Shown here piece by piece: positions 8,512-16,596 of a stretch of 64,000 bases of DNA (its first letter is position 1; each line of letters starts with the position of its first letter). The stretch covers positions 3,403,501-3,467,500 of the forward strand of contig NC_018012.1 in the NCBI RefSeq assembly GCF_000227745.2. Reading direction: 5' to 3'. Source of the DNA: Thiocystis violascens DSM 198. GTDB lineage: Bacteria; Pseudomonadota; Gammaproteobacteria; Chromatiales; Chromatiaceae. The position numbers and the translations under genes were made by a program. A model generated the notes under the pieces. The model saw nothing but the letters and a program-made list of their open reading frames with translations. It made no database searches and was not told the DNA's origin.

Positions 8512-9249
8512 ATGTCTTCGCTACGCGCTATAATTGAAGAATTAATTACAACACTACCGCAAGCACATCCTGTAGGAGGATCGGGAGTGTCTCTTGATTT
8601 TCCTTCTTTCGACCTTTTCCCCCAAGACTACCTGAAATTTGCAGAGTCGAGTTTAGGAAAAGAATCGCCAGAGGATAAAATCAACTGCGTTTCAAACCTC
8701 AAAAGAGTAATGGAATGTGCGATGGATATATTTCTCCATACACTTGGCCTCGCATCACTCGCAAAAAAAAGAAGTCTTAGCTTTGATAAGAAGCTTGACT
8801 TTGTATCAAAAATAGAAATATACAAATCCAGATCGCTAGAAAAATTAAATAACATAAGGAATAAAGTCGAACACGAATATGTGATTCCAGACTTGCCAGA
8901 GATAGAGCTATATTTTGAACTTGTTTATGCGTTCATTTCCGTATTAGATGCGGCGATGTTTATGTATGCTGCTGACTCCGAGATCAACTACTCCGCTGAT
9001 CAAGAAAAAAGTTTTTCATGCGACTTAAGTGTCGAGTACAGCCATGAAGCCCAGAGAGTATATTTCTTTTTTTCGGCTCCAAAGCATAAAGATCTGACCC
9101 AGAAAGAATACTCCTTCGGCGTGGATAATATTGAAGAATTCACAAACGCACTAGCTGTATATTTTTGGGTGGTGCGCGGAAATACTCTATTCTCCGACAA
9201 ATACGTTGAAGAAAAACTTCACAATATTAATTCTACTTTGTTACTTTAA
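8512..9249 (+). CDS. uncharacterised protein with a HEPN-like RxxxxH motif
   Basis: A 245-residue protein not assigned to a named family. It is largely helical in appearance and contains RNKVEH (R116 to H121). This is the Rx4H pattern, with N after R, of HEPN-domain ribonucleases and nucleotide-binding partners; the helices before and after (SLEKLNNI, YVIPDLPEIELYFELVYAFI) fit a HEPN bundle. The gene is strongly AT-rich and sits in an accessory patch, so it was probably acquired. Its last codons (S-T-L-L-L) are encoded by the end of the IS element inserted at 9233. Without the IS, the sequence would read AAT-TAA, so the protein is otherwise complete. HEPN proteins are frequent in toxin and phage-defence systems; that role here is inference. 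Confidence 0.65.
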   Translation: MSSLRAIIEELITTLPQAHPVGGSGVSLDFPSFDLFPQDYLKFAESSLGKESPEDKINCVSNLKRVMECAMDIFLHTLGLASLAKKRSLSFDKKLDFVSKIEIYKSRSLEKLNNIRNKVEHEYVIPDLPEIELYFELVYAFISVLDAAMFMYAADSEINYSADQEKSFSCDLSVEYSHEAQRVYFFFSAPKHKDLTQKEYSFGVDNIEEFTNALAVYFWVVRGNTLFSDKYVEEKLHNINSTLLL

Positions 9250-10748
9250 TTCAAACGCATTGACTATCCCGTCGCGGTCAGCTTGTAATAACGCTCGATA
9301 TCCTTGCGCCTTTGCTCATGCCTGACCCGCATTTGCTGGATTCTTTTTTCGACCGCATCCGGATCGTTGAGTAGTAAAGCGATGATGAGAAGCCGAAGAT
9401 CACGGCAACTCACCAATGGATAATCGGTTTTGTGCAAAAGACGCTCTTTAACAATAAAGGACAGCGACAACATCACCAGCGCCATATGGTGGTGCCAGGC
9501 ATTCCATTTTCTGACTTGATAATCTGACATTCCTAATTCGCTTTTGGCTTCTTGAAATGCCCGTTCAACCCAATAGCGCTGTGCTTGCATGTAAGCCAGC
9601 CTTTCGATCGGGGTGCTCCGATAATCGACATTACTGAGTGAGTATTTGATCTTGTTGTCCGCGTGATTTCGGCTGATGACCAATACCCGCTCGGTCACGC
9701 GCTCCGACTTGCCATCCCAAACCCACACGGGAGCGGTATGAACGGACAGCGTGATCGGCCCTTTGGCCCCATTGCGAACGGCCATCGTGCGCCATTGGAA
9801 AGGATAAAGATGGTCGGCATACCATCTCACTTGCGTGGGGTCGCGATCAGCTTGAAGTTTGGTTGGCTTTCGTCCTCGCCCAGCGGATTCCGGAACCGAT
9901 AGAATGGGTTTGAGGGGATAGATCATCTGATCGCAATGAACATCAAGCAGAAAATTTAACCCTATGTTATCTAAAGAAACACCAAGCTCTAACCCGTGTC
10001 CGTACAGGCCATCACCGCCCACCCAACCAATGTCTACGCCCGCCGCCAGATCGGATTGAATCATCTCCAGTGCGAGTTCGATCTTCGTTTTAAACTGACG
10101 TGCCTCTTCAGGAATACCCGCTTGGTCACATCGCTTTAAATCAGCGGTCCAGGACGTTGGAAGGAACAACCGCTCATTAATTAACGTGCTCTGTGATTCC
10201 CAAACTAAGCTGGCATAAACGCCTACCTGGCAATTCTCAACCTTACCAATGACACCGGCATATTGCCGCGCGACGCCAACGGAATACTTGCCTTTCTTGA
10301 GATGCGCTGACTCATCAATGATGTAGCCGACATCCCGACCGCGATAATTCGGCTGATTCGCATACAGACTTGAGGTGTCTTGGGCGATCGCACCGATGAG
10401 GTTTCCCGCCGACCACGGTGAATCTGTGATGAACTGTTGGATCCGTTGATAACCATCACCACCGGACACATCAATTTCTTCGTTGATGCGTTCGAGATTC
10501 CGTTTTCCGGCTTCAGTTTTGAGAAGACCCATGATGTAAGCTCGACTCAGTTCATGACCATCAGCTGTTTCGTTTTGAAAAAATTCGTGATAATCCTCCA
10601 GATGAGCGGAGAGGTTACCAACCATGTTTTTTAACATCGCATCGGTTTCGCTACCAATCGCGTTAGCCATGATCTGCCATTTCCAAATAAAATTTTCCCT
10701 GAAAATAATATTTGAAAATCATAAGCTTATGTCAAGCTAACAAAGTAG
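9233..10748 (-). mobile_element. IS701-type insertion sequence, complete
   Basis: The element is bounded by inverted repeats CTACTTTGTTA (9233-9243) and TAACAAAGTAG (10738-10748) and flanked by a 4-bp direct repeat AATT (9229-9232 and 10749-10752). It contains one transposase gene on the minus strand. Its length (1516 bp) and 4-bp duplication agree with IS701-type elements. The intact ends, duplication and open transposase suggest a recent insertion. Confidence 0.82.
9264..10670 (-). CDS. IS701 family transposase
   Basis: A 468-residue DDE transposase. The acidic residues lie in YIIDESAHLKKGKYSVGVA (first D), WVGGDGLYG (second D) and VERAFQEAKSELGMSDYQVR (E). The motifs SVGVARQYAG and GKVENCQVGVYAS are characteristic of IS701 transposases. 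The frame is open throughout, so the enzyme may be active. It is convergent with the HEPN gene. Confidence 0.92.
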   Translation of the reverse strand: MANAIGSETDAMLKNMVGNLSAHLEDYHEFFQNETADGHELSRAYIMGLLKTEAGKRNLERINEEIDVSGGDGYQRIQQFITDSPWSAGNLIGAIAQDTSSLYANQPNYRGRDVGYIIDESAHLKKGKYSVGVARQYAGVIGKVENCQVGVYASLVWESQSTLINERLFLPTSWTADLKRCDQAGIPEEARQFKTKIELALEMIQSDLAAGVDIGWVGGDGLYGHGLELGVSLDNIGLNFLLDVHCDQMIYPLKPILSVPESAGRGRKPTKLQADRDPTQVRWYADHLYPFQWRTMAVRNGAKGPITLSVHTAPVWVWDGKSERVTERVLVISRNHADNKIKYSLSNVDYRSTPIERLAYMQAQRYWVERAFQEAKSELGMSDYQVRKWNAWHHHMALVMLSLSFIVKERLLHKTDYPLVSCRDLRLLIIALLLNDPDAVEKRIQQMRVRHEQRRKDIERYYKLTATG

Positions 10749-10991
10749 AATTAAAAACCGAATCCAAAAAACTCATGATCTAGCCAAACTGACAGCCGAC
10801 GCAAGAAAATAATGCTGGCGTATTGTGCCGCATGGTTGTCAATCGGCTCGACTCGCTGCACTCTTGGTTCGACGCCCCATCGTTAGGATTTAGCTTGGTT
10901 TGGTTTGTTCCCACGCTCCAGCGAGGAAATGCCGTCGTAACCCTCTAGCGGTGCGTAGAGAAATGATGGGTTTCGCTGCGCTCTACCCATC
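10749..10991. other. gene-free stretch with repeats
   Basis: No convincing gene is seen between the IS and the second methyltransferase. The stretch holds the right copy of the REP-like repeat (10906-10960), listed separately. After it comes a hairpin-forming GATGGG...CCCATC segment at about 10965-10991, whose end supplies the stop codon of the next gene. Confidence 0.6.
10906..10960. repeat. REP-like palindrome, right copy
   Basis: A palindrome with arms TTCCCACGCT / AGCGAGGAAA (10908-10929) is followed by CCCTCTAGCGGTGCGTAG. It repeats the 8316-8370 segment in direct orientation, with mismatches. Confidence 0.72.
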
Positions 10992-11681
10992 CTACGCCAG
11001 CGCCTTCTGACATTCGTCCCGCTGACTGAGTCGATAGACCTTGTAGTAGACGCACTCCGGGGGCGCGTCGGGCGCTTGCGCGGCGTCCTCGATCACGCGC
11101 TCGACGTGGCTCAGTTCGATCTCGAAACGCTCGCCGTAGAGGGCGGCGATTTCTGGCGCGGCGGCGGAAGCCTGGGCGGGCGATTGGCCTTCCTCCGCGT
11201 CCTCGGCGGTCAGCAGCAGGAGTTTGCGGGCCGCCGGGGTGATGGCATTCAGATGGGCGACGTAACGGCGGCGGATGTCCTCCGGTAGCGCGGTGAAGGC
11301 GGTATGGTCATAGATGGCGTCGATCGGTCCCAGATCCGCCTCCGTCATCGCGAAGAAGTCTCCACAGAGAAGACCGAGATTCCCATGTCCCCAGCGGGTG
11401 AGCGGCCCCTCGTTCCGTCGCGTGGGCTGCATCTGATGTTCGCGAAAGAAGGCCCGAACCGCGAGTGGGCTCAGTTCGATGCCGAGGACGCGATAGCCCT
11501 GCTCGATGAGCCAGAGCATGTCCAGACTCTTGCCGCAGAGCGGAACCAGCACGCGACTTCCCGGCGCCAGGCCGAGACCGGGCCAGAAACGGATCAGGAA
11601 CGGGTTGACCGTTTTCTGGTGAAAGTCGGTTCGGCGGTCGCGCCAGTACTGTTGCCATAAGGCGTTGTCACGATTGGTCAT
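10992..11681 (-). CDS. thiopurine S-methyltransferase-like protein (second copy)
   Basis: A 230-residue TPMT family methyltransferase. It shows LWQQYWRDRRTDFHQ at the start, then VLVPLCGKSLDMLWLIEQGY (SAM binding), GIELSPLAVRAFF and LLCGDFFAMT. It differs from the protein at 3174-3833 throughout, so it is a distinct paralogue rather than a recent duplicate. ATG at 11681 is chosen because conservation begins there; the frame is open further upstream. The stop codon falls in a hairpin repeat. Substrate is not predictable; family members act on thiols and chalcogen compounds. Confidence 0.85.
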   Translation of the reverse strand: MTNRDNALWQQYWRDRRTDFHQKTVNPFLIRFWPGLGLAPGSRVLVPLCGKSLDMLWLIEQGYRVLGIELSPLAVRAFFREHQMQPTRRNEGPLTRWGHGNLGLLCGDFFAMTEADLGPIDAIYDHTAFTALPEDIRRRYVAHLNAITPAARKLLLLTAEDAEEGQSPAQASAAAPEIAALYGERFEIELSHVERVIEDAAQAPDAPPECVYYKVYRLSQRDECQKALA

Positions 11682-11932
11682 GCGAATTCCGGTGCAGGTG
11701 CTTGAGCGAGGTTCAAAACCTGGCCCGTGAATGGATCGCCGGTTTCCAGTGGACTGGCGACGCGGCGAGATGGGAGCGGCAAAGTGGATGGGTGGCGCGG
11801 CCGTAGGGGCAGTGTCTCGCCATGCGAGCAAGCATCCCGAATGTTCGCGACGCTCGGAACGCTTGCCCCTGAATCATTTCCATGCGATTTTCAGTCGCGG
11901 TTTTCCGTGCTCACCAGACTGAGGATTGAATC

Positions 11933-12346
11933 ATGACCGACACGACCGCCGCTGCGTCAAATCTTTTGGTTTTCCCGAAAGGGATCCCTGGTTTCGAGAG
12001 CCAGACCAGCTATTCCTTGTTCCACTCGGATACCGAGTCCGGACGGGTCTATTGGATGGAGTCCCGCGACTGTCCGGAGGTCACCTTCACGCTGGTGGAT
12101 CCAACGCTGTATGGCCTGAATTACGTGCTTGATCTGACCGACGAGGAACAGACCCTGCTCCAGGCCGAATCCTCGGATGACGTGGCGGTGTTCCTGATGC
12201 TTTGGAAGCGGGACACCGACGCCCAGGACGGGCAACCAGGGCTCAATGCCAATCTTGGTGGACCGATCCTGATCAATGTGAAAAAGCGGCTGGGCATGCA
12301 GAAGATTCTGGCGACGCCGAAGGTTGAGATGAATATCTTTGAATGA
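11933..12346 (+). CDS. fliW: flagellar assembly factor FliW
   Basis: A 137-residue protein with the FliW signature: LLVFPKGIPGFESQTSYSLF at the N-terminus and ILINVKKRLGMQ near the C-terminus. In the family FliW binds flagellin in the cytoplasm and frees or inhibits CsrA, so that flagellin translation matches filament assembly. The flagellin at 42149-42967 is the likely client. No csrA is adjacent. The split transketolase gene begins shortly downstream. Confidence 0.9.
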   Translation: MTDTTAAASNLLVFPKGIPGFESQTSYSLFHSDTESGRVYWMESRDCPEVTFTLVDPTLYGLNYVLDLTDEEQTLLQAESSDDVAVFLMLWKRDTDAQDGQPGLNANLGGPILINVKKRLGMQKILATPKVEMNIFE

Positions 12347-12380
12347 TGACAACGTAAACTCCGAGATCCTTCCGACCGAG

Positions 12381-13334
12381 ATGCGACCCATGCCACAAGC
12401 CTCCCTGCAACTCAATGAAGCGCCTACGCGCGACCCGGTGCGACAGGTCGCCGACGCGATCCGTCGGCGCGTGTTGGAGCATACGCTGACCAACAACGGC
12501 GGCTATCTGAGTCAGGCGTGCTCCTCGGCGGAGATCCTGGCGACGCTCTATCTGCGGGTGATGCGGCTCGGTCCGAGCGCCGCGCCGCGGGTACCGCGTC
12601 CTTTCGCCGGCGTTCCGTCCGCGACCAATCCGCGCGCCTTCACGGGTGCCGACTATAACGGACCCAGGGCGCCGGAGCTGGACCGCTTCATCTTCTCGCC
12701 GGTCCACTATGCGCTGGTGCTCTATTCGCTGCTGATCGAACTGGGACGGCTCGGGCCGGACGCGCTGGACGAGTTCAACCAGGACGGCAGCACCGTCGAG
12801 CTGATCGGCGCCGAGCATTCGCCGGGGCACGAGGTCACCGCCGGCTCGCTGGCGCAGGCGATCAGCCAGGCCGGCGGCATCGCGCTGGCGCGCCGGCTGC
12901 GCGGCGAGACCGGGCGGGTCTGGGTCTTCATGTCCGATGGCGAGTTTCAGGAGGGCCAGACCTGGGAGGCGTTCGCCGCGCTGGCGCATCATCGGATCGG
13001 CAATCTCGGCGTCTATGTCGATGCCAACGCTCAGCAGTGCGACGGCCCCATGGCGTCGGTCATGACCGTCGAGCCGCTGGCCGAGCGACTGCGGGCCTTC
13101 GGCGCGGAGGTGCATGAGGTGGACGGGCACGATCCCGACGCGCTGGCCGCGCCCGCCGAGTCGACCGCGCCGCGCGAGCGCCCGCTGGTGGTCATCGCCC
13201 GCACCGATCCCTGTCGCGGCCTCGAACGGCTGCGCGAGCGCGCGCCCAAGCTGCACTATGTGCGCTTCAAAAACGGCCAGGAATTCAATACTTATCAGGC
13301 CCTACTGGCCGATCTGCGCGAGGCGGCGAAGTGA
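12381..13334 (+). CDS. transketolase-like protein, N-terminal (thiamine-diphosphate binding) subunit
   Basis: This is the N-terminal half of a split transketolase. GAEHSPGHEVTAGSLAQAIS and MSDGEFQEGQTWEAF followed by VDANAQQCDG form the thiamine diphosphate/metal motif. The usual GDG is SDG here. The start is taken as ATG 12381; TTG 12339 and ATG 12390 are alternatives. It overlaps the next gene by four bases, which encodes the other half. Split transketolases of this kind often act on unknown sugar phosphates rather than in the main Calvin or pentose phosphate pathways. The nearby RuBisCO-like protein suggests a shared route, by inference. Confidence 0.85.
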   Translation: MRPMPQASLQLNEAPTRDPVRQVADAIRRRVLEHTLTNNGGYLSQACSSAEILATLYLRVMRLGPSAAPRVPRPFAGVPSATNPRAFTGADYNGPRAPELDRFIFSPVHYALVLYSLLIELGRLGPDALDEFNQDGSTVELIGAEHSPGHEVTAGSLAQAISQAGGIALARRLRGETGRVWVFMSDGEFQEGQTWEAFAALAHHRIGNLGVYVDANAQQCDGPMASVMTVEPLAERLRAFGAEVHEVDGHDPDALAAPAESTAPRERPLVVIARTDPCRGLERLRERAPKLHYVRFKNGQEFNTYQALLADLREAAK

Positions 13335-14341
13335 TGGAGACGACTCAAAGGCCCCACCACGGCAATTTGATCCGCTGGGCCAAAGACCGTCCCGAGGTCT
13401 TGGTGCTCTCGGCGGATCTCACCTCCTCCTGCGAGGCCGACGGCTTCCGCGATGCCTATCCCGATCGCTTTTTCTCGATGGGCATGGCGGAGCAGAACAT
13501 GATGGGCTTCGCCGCCGGTCTGGCGCGCGAGGGCTTCACGCCCTTCGTTCACACCTTCGCGGTCTTTATCTGTCGGCGGCCCTTCGATCAGGTCGCCATG
13601 TCGATCGCCTATCCGAATCTGCCGGTGCGTCTGATCGGCTTCCTGCCCGGCATCACGACCGCCGGCGGCGTGACCCATCAGGCCATCGACGACATTGCCC
13701 TGATGCGTCTGCTGCCCAACCTGACCGTGCTGGAATGCGGCGACGCGACCGATGTGGAATCGGTGCTGGATGTCGCCCAGGCGGTCGCGGGTCCGGTCTA
13801 TGTCCGCATGCTGCGGGGCGAGGTGCCACGGCTGTTCGATCCCGCCGAGCCCATCGCGCTCGGACGGGCGCGCGTGTTGAGCGAGGGCAGCGATCTGGCG
13901 GTGTTGTCCAGCGGCATCTGTACCGAGGAGGCGATGCGCGCGACTCAAGTGCTGCGCGAACGGGGGTTTTCCATCGCCCATCTGCATGTCTCGACCCTCA
14001 AGCCCTTTGCCGATCCTCGGGTGATTGGGGTGATCGACGGCGCCAGACTCGGCGTCGTGACAATGGAAAATCATGGCATCGTCGGCGGATTGGGTTCCGC
14101 CGTCGCCGAGCTGATGGCCGAACAGGGGTTGGGCAAACGCCTGATTCGCATCGGGCTGCGCGACACCTATGCGCACGGCGCGAGCCGCCAGTATCTGATG
14201 CGCGAATACGACCTGGACGCCATGGCCCTGGTGCGGGCGGTCGAGACCTTGAGCGGCGAGCGGCTCGGTCTGAGCGAGGCGGCGCTGGCCGACGTTCGTC
14301 TGGACACCATGCGCCCGTTGGAAAAAACCGAGGATTTGTGA
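13331..14341 (+). CDS. transketolase-like protein, C-terminal (pyrimidine-binding) subunit
   Basis: A 336-residue partner of the preceding gene. It has the pyrimidine-binding domain, with the catalytic glutamate expected in SMGMAEQNMMGFAAG. FVHTFAVFICRRPFDQVAMS and GGVTHQAIDDIALMR follow, with a C-terminal transketolase domain after that. The start codon ATGATGG overlaps the stop of the first subunit, indicating translational coupling. The two products should form a heteromeric enzyme transferring two-carbon units. Confidence 0.87.
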   Translation: MMETTQRPHHGNLIRWAKDRPEVLVLSADLTSSCEADGFRDAYPDRFFSMGMAEQNMMGFAAGLAREGFTPFVHTFAVFICRRPFDQVAMSIAYPNLPVRLIGFLPGITTAGGVTHQAIDDIALMRLLPNLTVLECGDATDVESVLDVAQAVAGPVYVRMLRGEVPRLFDPAEPIALGRARVLSEGSDLAVLSSGICTEEAMRATQVLRERGFSIAHLHVSTLKPFADPRVIGVIDGARLGVVTMENHGIVGGLGSAVAELMAEQGLGKRLIRIGLRDTYAHGASRQYLMREYDLDAMALVRAVETLSGERLGLSEAALADVRLDTMRPLEKTEDL

Positions 14342-14430
14342 GGGGCGCCCCTGGGATCGCCGACCTGCCGTCGGCTCCTCTCCGCCAGGGCGAGCCGGAC
14401 GGCGGGCTATACTGACGAGGACCGAGACCG

Positions 14431-14790
14431 ATGAGGGGTTTCCGCATGGTACAAACACAGACTCAGCCCGAATTATCGACCTATGCCGATTACCGGACCT
14501 GGCCGAACGAGCGGCGCGACGAACTGATCGAGGGCATGGCCTATGCCATGGCCCCGGCACCGAGCATCAATCATCAGCGCATCGCCAAGCGACGGATCTA
14601 TGAGGCCGCCGGGGTGCGCGAATATTGGCTGGTCCATCCCGAAGAGCGCCTCCTGATGATCTATCGTCTCGAACAGGGCGTTTATGGCAAGCCGGACGTT
14701 CAGGAACTCACCGGGACGACGAATGTTGGCATCCTGCCCGAGGTGGCGATCCAGTGGGATGAGGCGCCTGCCGCACGGGATGCCGAATGA
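14431..14790 (+). pseudogene. Uma2 family (DUF820) nuclease gene with an internal deletion
   Basis: The 119-residue frame joins a normal Uma2 N-terminus (YADYRTWPNERRDELIEGM, then APSINHQRI) directly to the C-terminal part (KRRIYEAAGVREYWLVHP). Uma2 proteins are usually near 190 residues. The missing middle carries the catalytic PD-(D/E)XK core (the VxPDxxVVCD and ExLSP segments). The deletion keeps the frame but would destroy nuclease activity. It lies between the split transketolase and the RuBisCO-like gene and is probably a decayed insertion. Confidence 0.78.
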
Positions 14791-15923
14791 CGCAGAACAG
14801 GACACTCTCGTTGAGCGGCGAGCGTTTCACCGCCGTCTACCATATCGTCTGCAAGCCAGCCGAGGCCGAGGCGCGCGCCCGCGACATCTGCGTGGAGCAG
14901 ACCATCGAATTTCCCGAGGCATTGGTCACGGATGCGTCGATCCGCGATCAGATCGTCGGCCAGGTGCTGTCGCTGCAAGCGGTCGGCGAGGCGCGTTTCG
15001 AGGCACGGATCGGCTATCCGGTCGAGGCGGCCGGGCGCGAGCTGACCCAGCTCATCAACGTGCTCTTCGGCAATATCAGCATCAAGCCGGGCGTGCGACT
15101 GGTCGGCTTCGAGCTGCCCGAGTCGCTGGCACGCCAGTATCGCGGTCCGCGTTTCGGGCAGGCCGGGCTGCGGGCGCTGGTCGATGTCCATGACCGGCCA
15201 TTGCTCTGCACCGCCATCAAACCGATGGGGCTCTCGCCCGTGGCGCTGGCGGATCTGGCCTATCGACTGGCGCTGGGCGGCATCCATCTGATCAAGGACG
15301 ATCACGGACTCAGCGATCAGACCTTCTGCCGCTACGAGGAGCGCGTTCGACGCTGCGCCGAGGCGGTCGAGCGCGCCAATCGCGAGACCGGCCAGCGCTG
15401 TCTTTATCTGCCCAACGTCACGGCTCCGGCGGGGGAGATCGCGAGTCGCGCGCGGCTTGCGAAAGATGCCGGCGCGGGCGGTTTGCTGTTCTGCCCCGGA
15501 CTCGCCGGATTCGACGCCATGCGCGCGCTGGCCGATGACGATGCACTCGCCTTGCCCATCCTCAGCCATCCGGCCTTTCAGGGGACGTTTTGCGTGCATC
15601 CCGACGCGGGCCTTTCGCACGGCGTGCTCTTCGGCCAGCTCAACCGGCTGGCGGGCGCCGACGCGACCATCTTTCCGAGCTGGGGCGGGCGTTTTTCCTT
15701 CACTCAAGCGGAATGCCGCGATCTGGTCGCGGGGGCGACCCGCCCCATGGGCGAGCTGCGAACGATCTTTCCCGTTCCGGGCGGCGGCATGCGGTTGGAT
15801 CGGGTCGCGGAATTGTCCGACTTCTATGGCCGCGACTGTATCCTGCTGATCGGTGGCGATCTGCATGCACATGGTCCGGATCTGATCGAGAGTTGCCGTC
15901 GGTTCGTCGCGCAGGCAGGGTAG
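14787..15923 (+). CDS. RuBisCO-like protein (form IV)
   Basis: A 378-residue member of the RuBisCO large-subunit superfamily, shorter than a true large subunit. TAIKPMGLS retains the first active-site lysine. The carbamylated-lysine motif, normally GGDFIKNDE, reads GGIHLIKDDHG here: lysine and one aspartate remain, but the glutamate is replaced by His. Such changes mark form IV proteins, which do not fix CO2. Characterised members act as enolases or isomerases in methionine salvage, or affect sulfur metabolism in phototrophs. The start overlaps the Uma2 remnant's stop by four bases. The split transketolase just upstream suggests a sugar-phosphate substrate. The subclass cannot be decided by eye. 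Confidence 0.9.
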   Translation: MTQNRTLSLSGERFTAVYHIVCKPAEAEARARDICVEQTIEFPEALVTDASIRDQIVGQVLSLQAVGEARFEARIGYPVEAAGRELTQLINVLFGNISIKPGVRLVGFELPESLARQYRGPRFGQAGLRALVDVHDRPLLCTAIKPMGLSPVALADLAYRLALGGIHLIKDDHGLSDQTFCRYEERVRRCAEAVERANRETGQRCLYLPNVTAPAGEIASRARLAKDAGAGGLLFCPGLAGFDAMRALADDDALALPILSHPAFQGTFCVHPDAGLSHGVLFGQLNRLAGADATIFPSWGGRFSFTQAECRDLVAGATRPMGELRTIFPVPGGGMRLDRVAELSDFYGRDCILLIGGDLHAHGPDLIESCRRFVAQAG

Positions 15924-16097
15924 CCGGCGATCAGTCCACGGATTGAGTTTCCGGCGATCCTGCCCGCTGTATCTTATTCGCCGCTGTGCGATAATCCGCC
16001 GCCAGCATTTCCTTGGCCGTCTCGGGATTGACCGACACGGGCCGCTTCACGTCACTGGATCCCGCTTGCGGATCCGCGTACCGATCGGGAGTCGACT

Positions 16098-16433
16098 ATG
16101 AGCTTCTTTATCTCCGACGCGCTCGCCCAGGGCGAGGTCGCCGCCGCCTCCGCCGGCGATTCGTTCATCGCGCTGCTGCCGCTGGTGTTGTTTGCGGTGG
16201 TCTTTTACTTTCTCCTGATTCGTCCTCAGGCCAAGCGTCAGAAAGAACATCAGAAGATGGTCGCGGCACTGGCGAAGGGCGACGAGGTCATCACCGTCGG
16301 CGGCATCGCCGGCCGGATTAACGAGATCGGCGAAAACTTCATCCTGGTCGAGATCGCCGATGGCGTCCAGGTCAAGGTGCGCCGGGCGACCATCGAATCC
16401 GTGCTGCCGAAGGGCACGCTGAAGGAACTCTAA
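16098..16433 (+). CDS. yajC: Sec translocase accessory subunit YajC
   Basis: A 111-residue inner-membrane protein with one transmembrane segment (FIALLPLVLFAVVFYFLLI). The conserved RPQAKRQKEHQKMV follows, then a small cytoplasmic domain (GDEVITVGGIAGRI). It lies upstream of secD and secF in the usual order and joins them in the accessory complex of the SecYEG translocon. Confidence 0.95.
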   Translation: MSFFISDALAQGEVAAASAGDSFIALLPLVLFAVVFYFLLIRPQAKRQKEHQKMVAALAKGDEVITVGGIAGRINEIGENFILVEIADGVQVKVRRATIESVLPKGTLKEL

Positions 16434-16596
16434 ACTTCCCACTGCATCCGGACCGAGAGGACGCGGACGCGCGAGCGGCCGGGTCTTTTCGTGCGGATTT
16501 GGTCGCGGACGTCACTTGCCGACGGCGCGACCGGCGTCTCCCCTCGCACCTGCCCCGCGCGCCGTTGCGACCAGCGATGTAGAGATCAAAACTGCA

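Noticed and set aside
12273..13256. Long minus-strand frame opposite the transketolase N-subunit
   Set aside because: Shadow frame in GC-rich DNA; the plus-strand product has clear cofactor motifs.
14700..15872. 390-codon minus-strand frame opposite the RuBisCO-like gene
   Set aside because: No recognisable motifs, His/Gln/Arg-rich composition typical of antisense translation.
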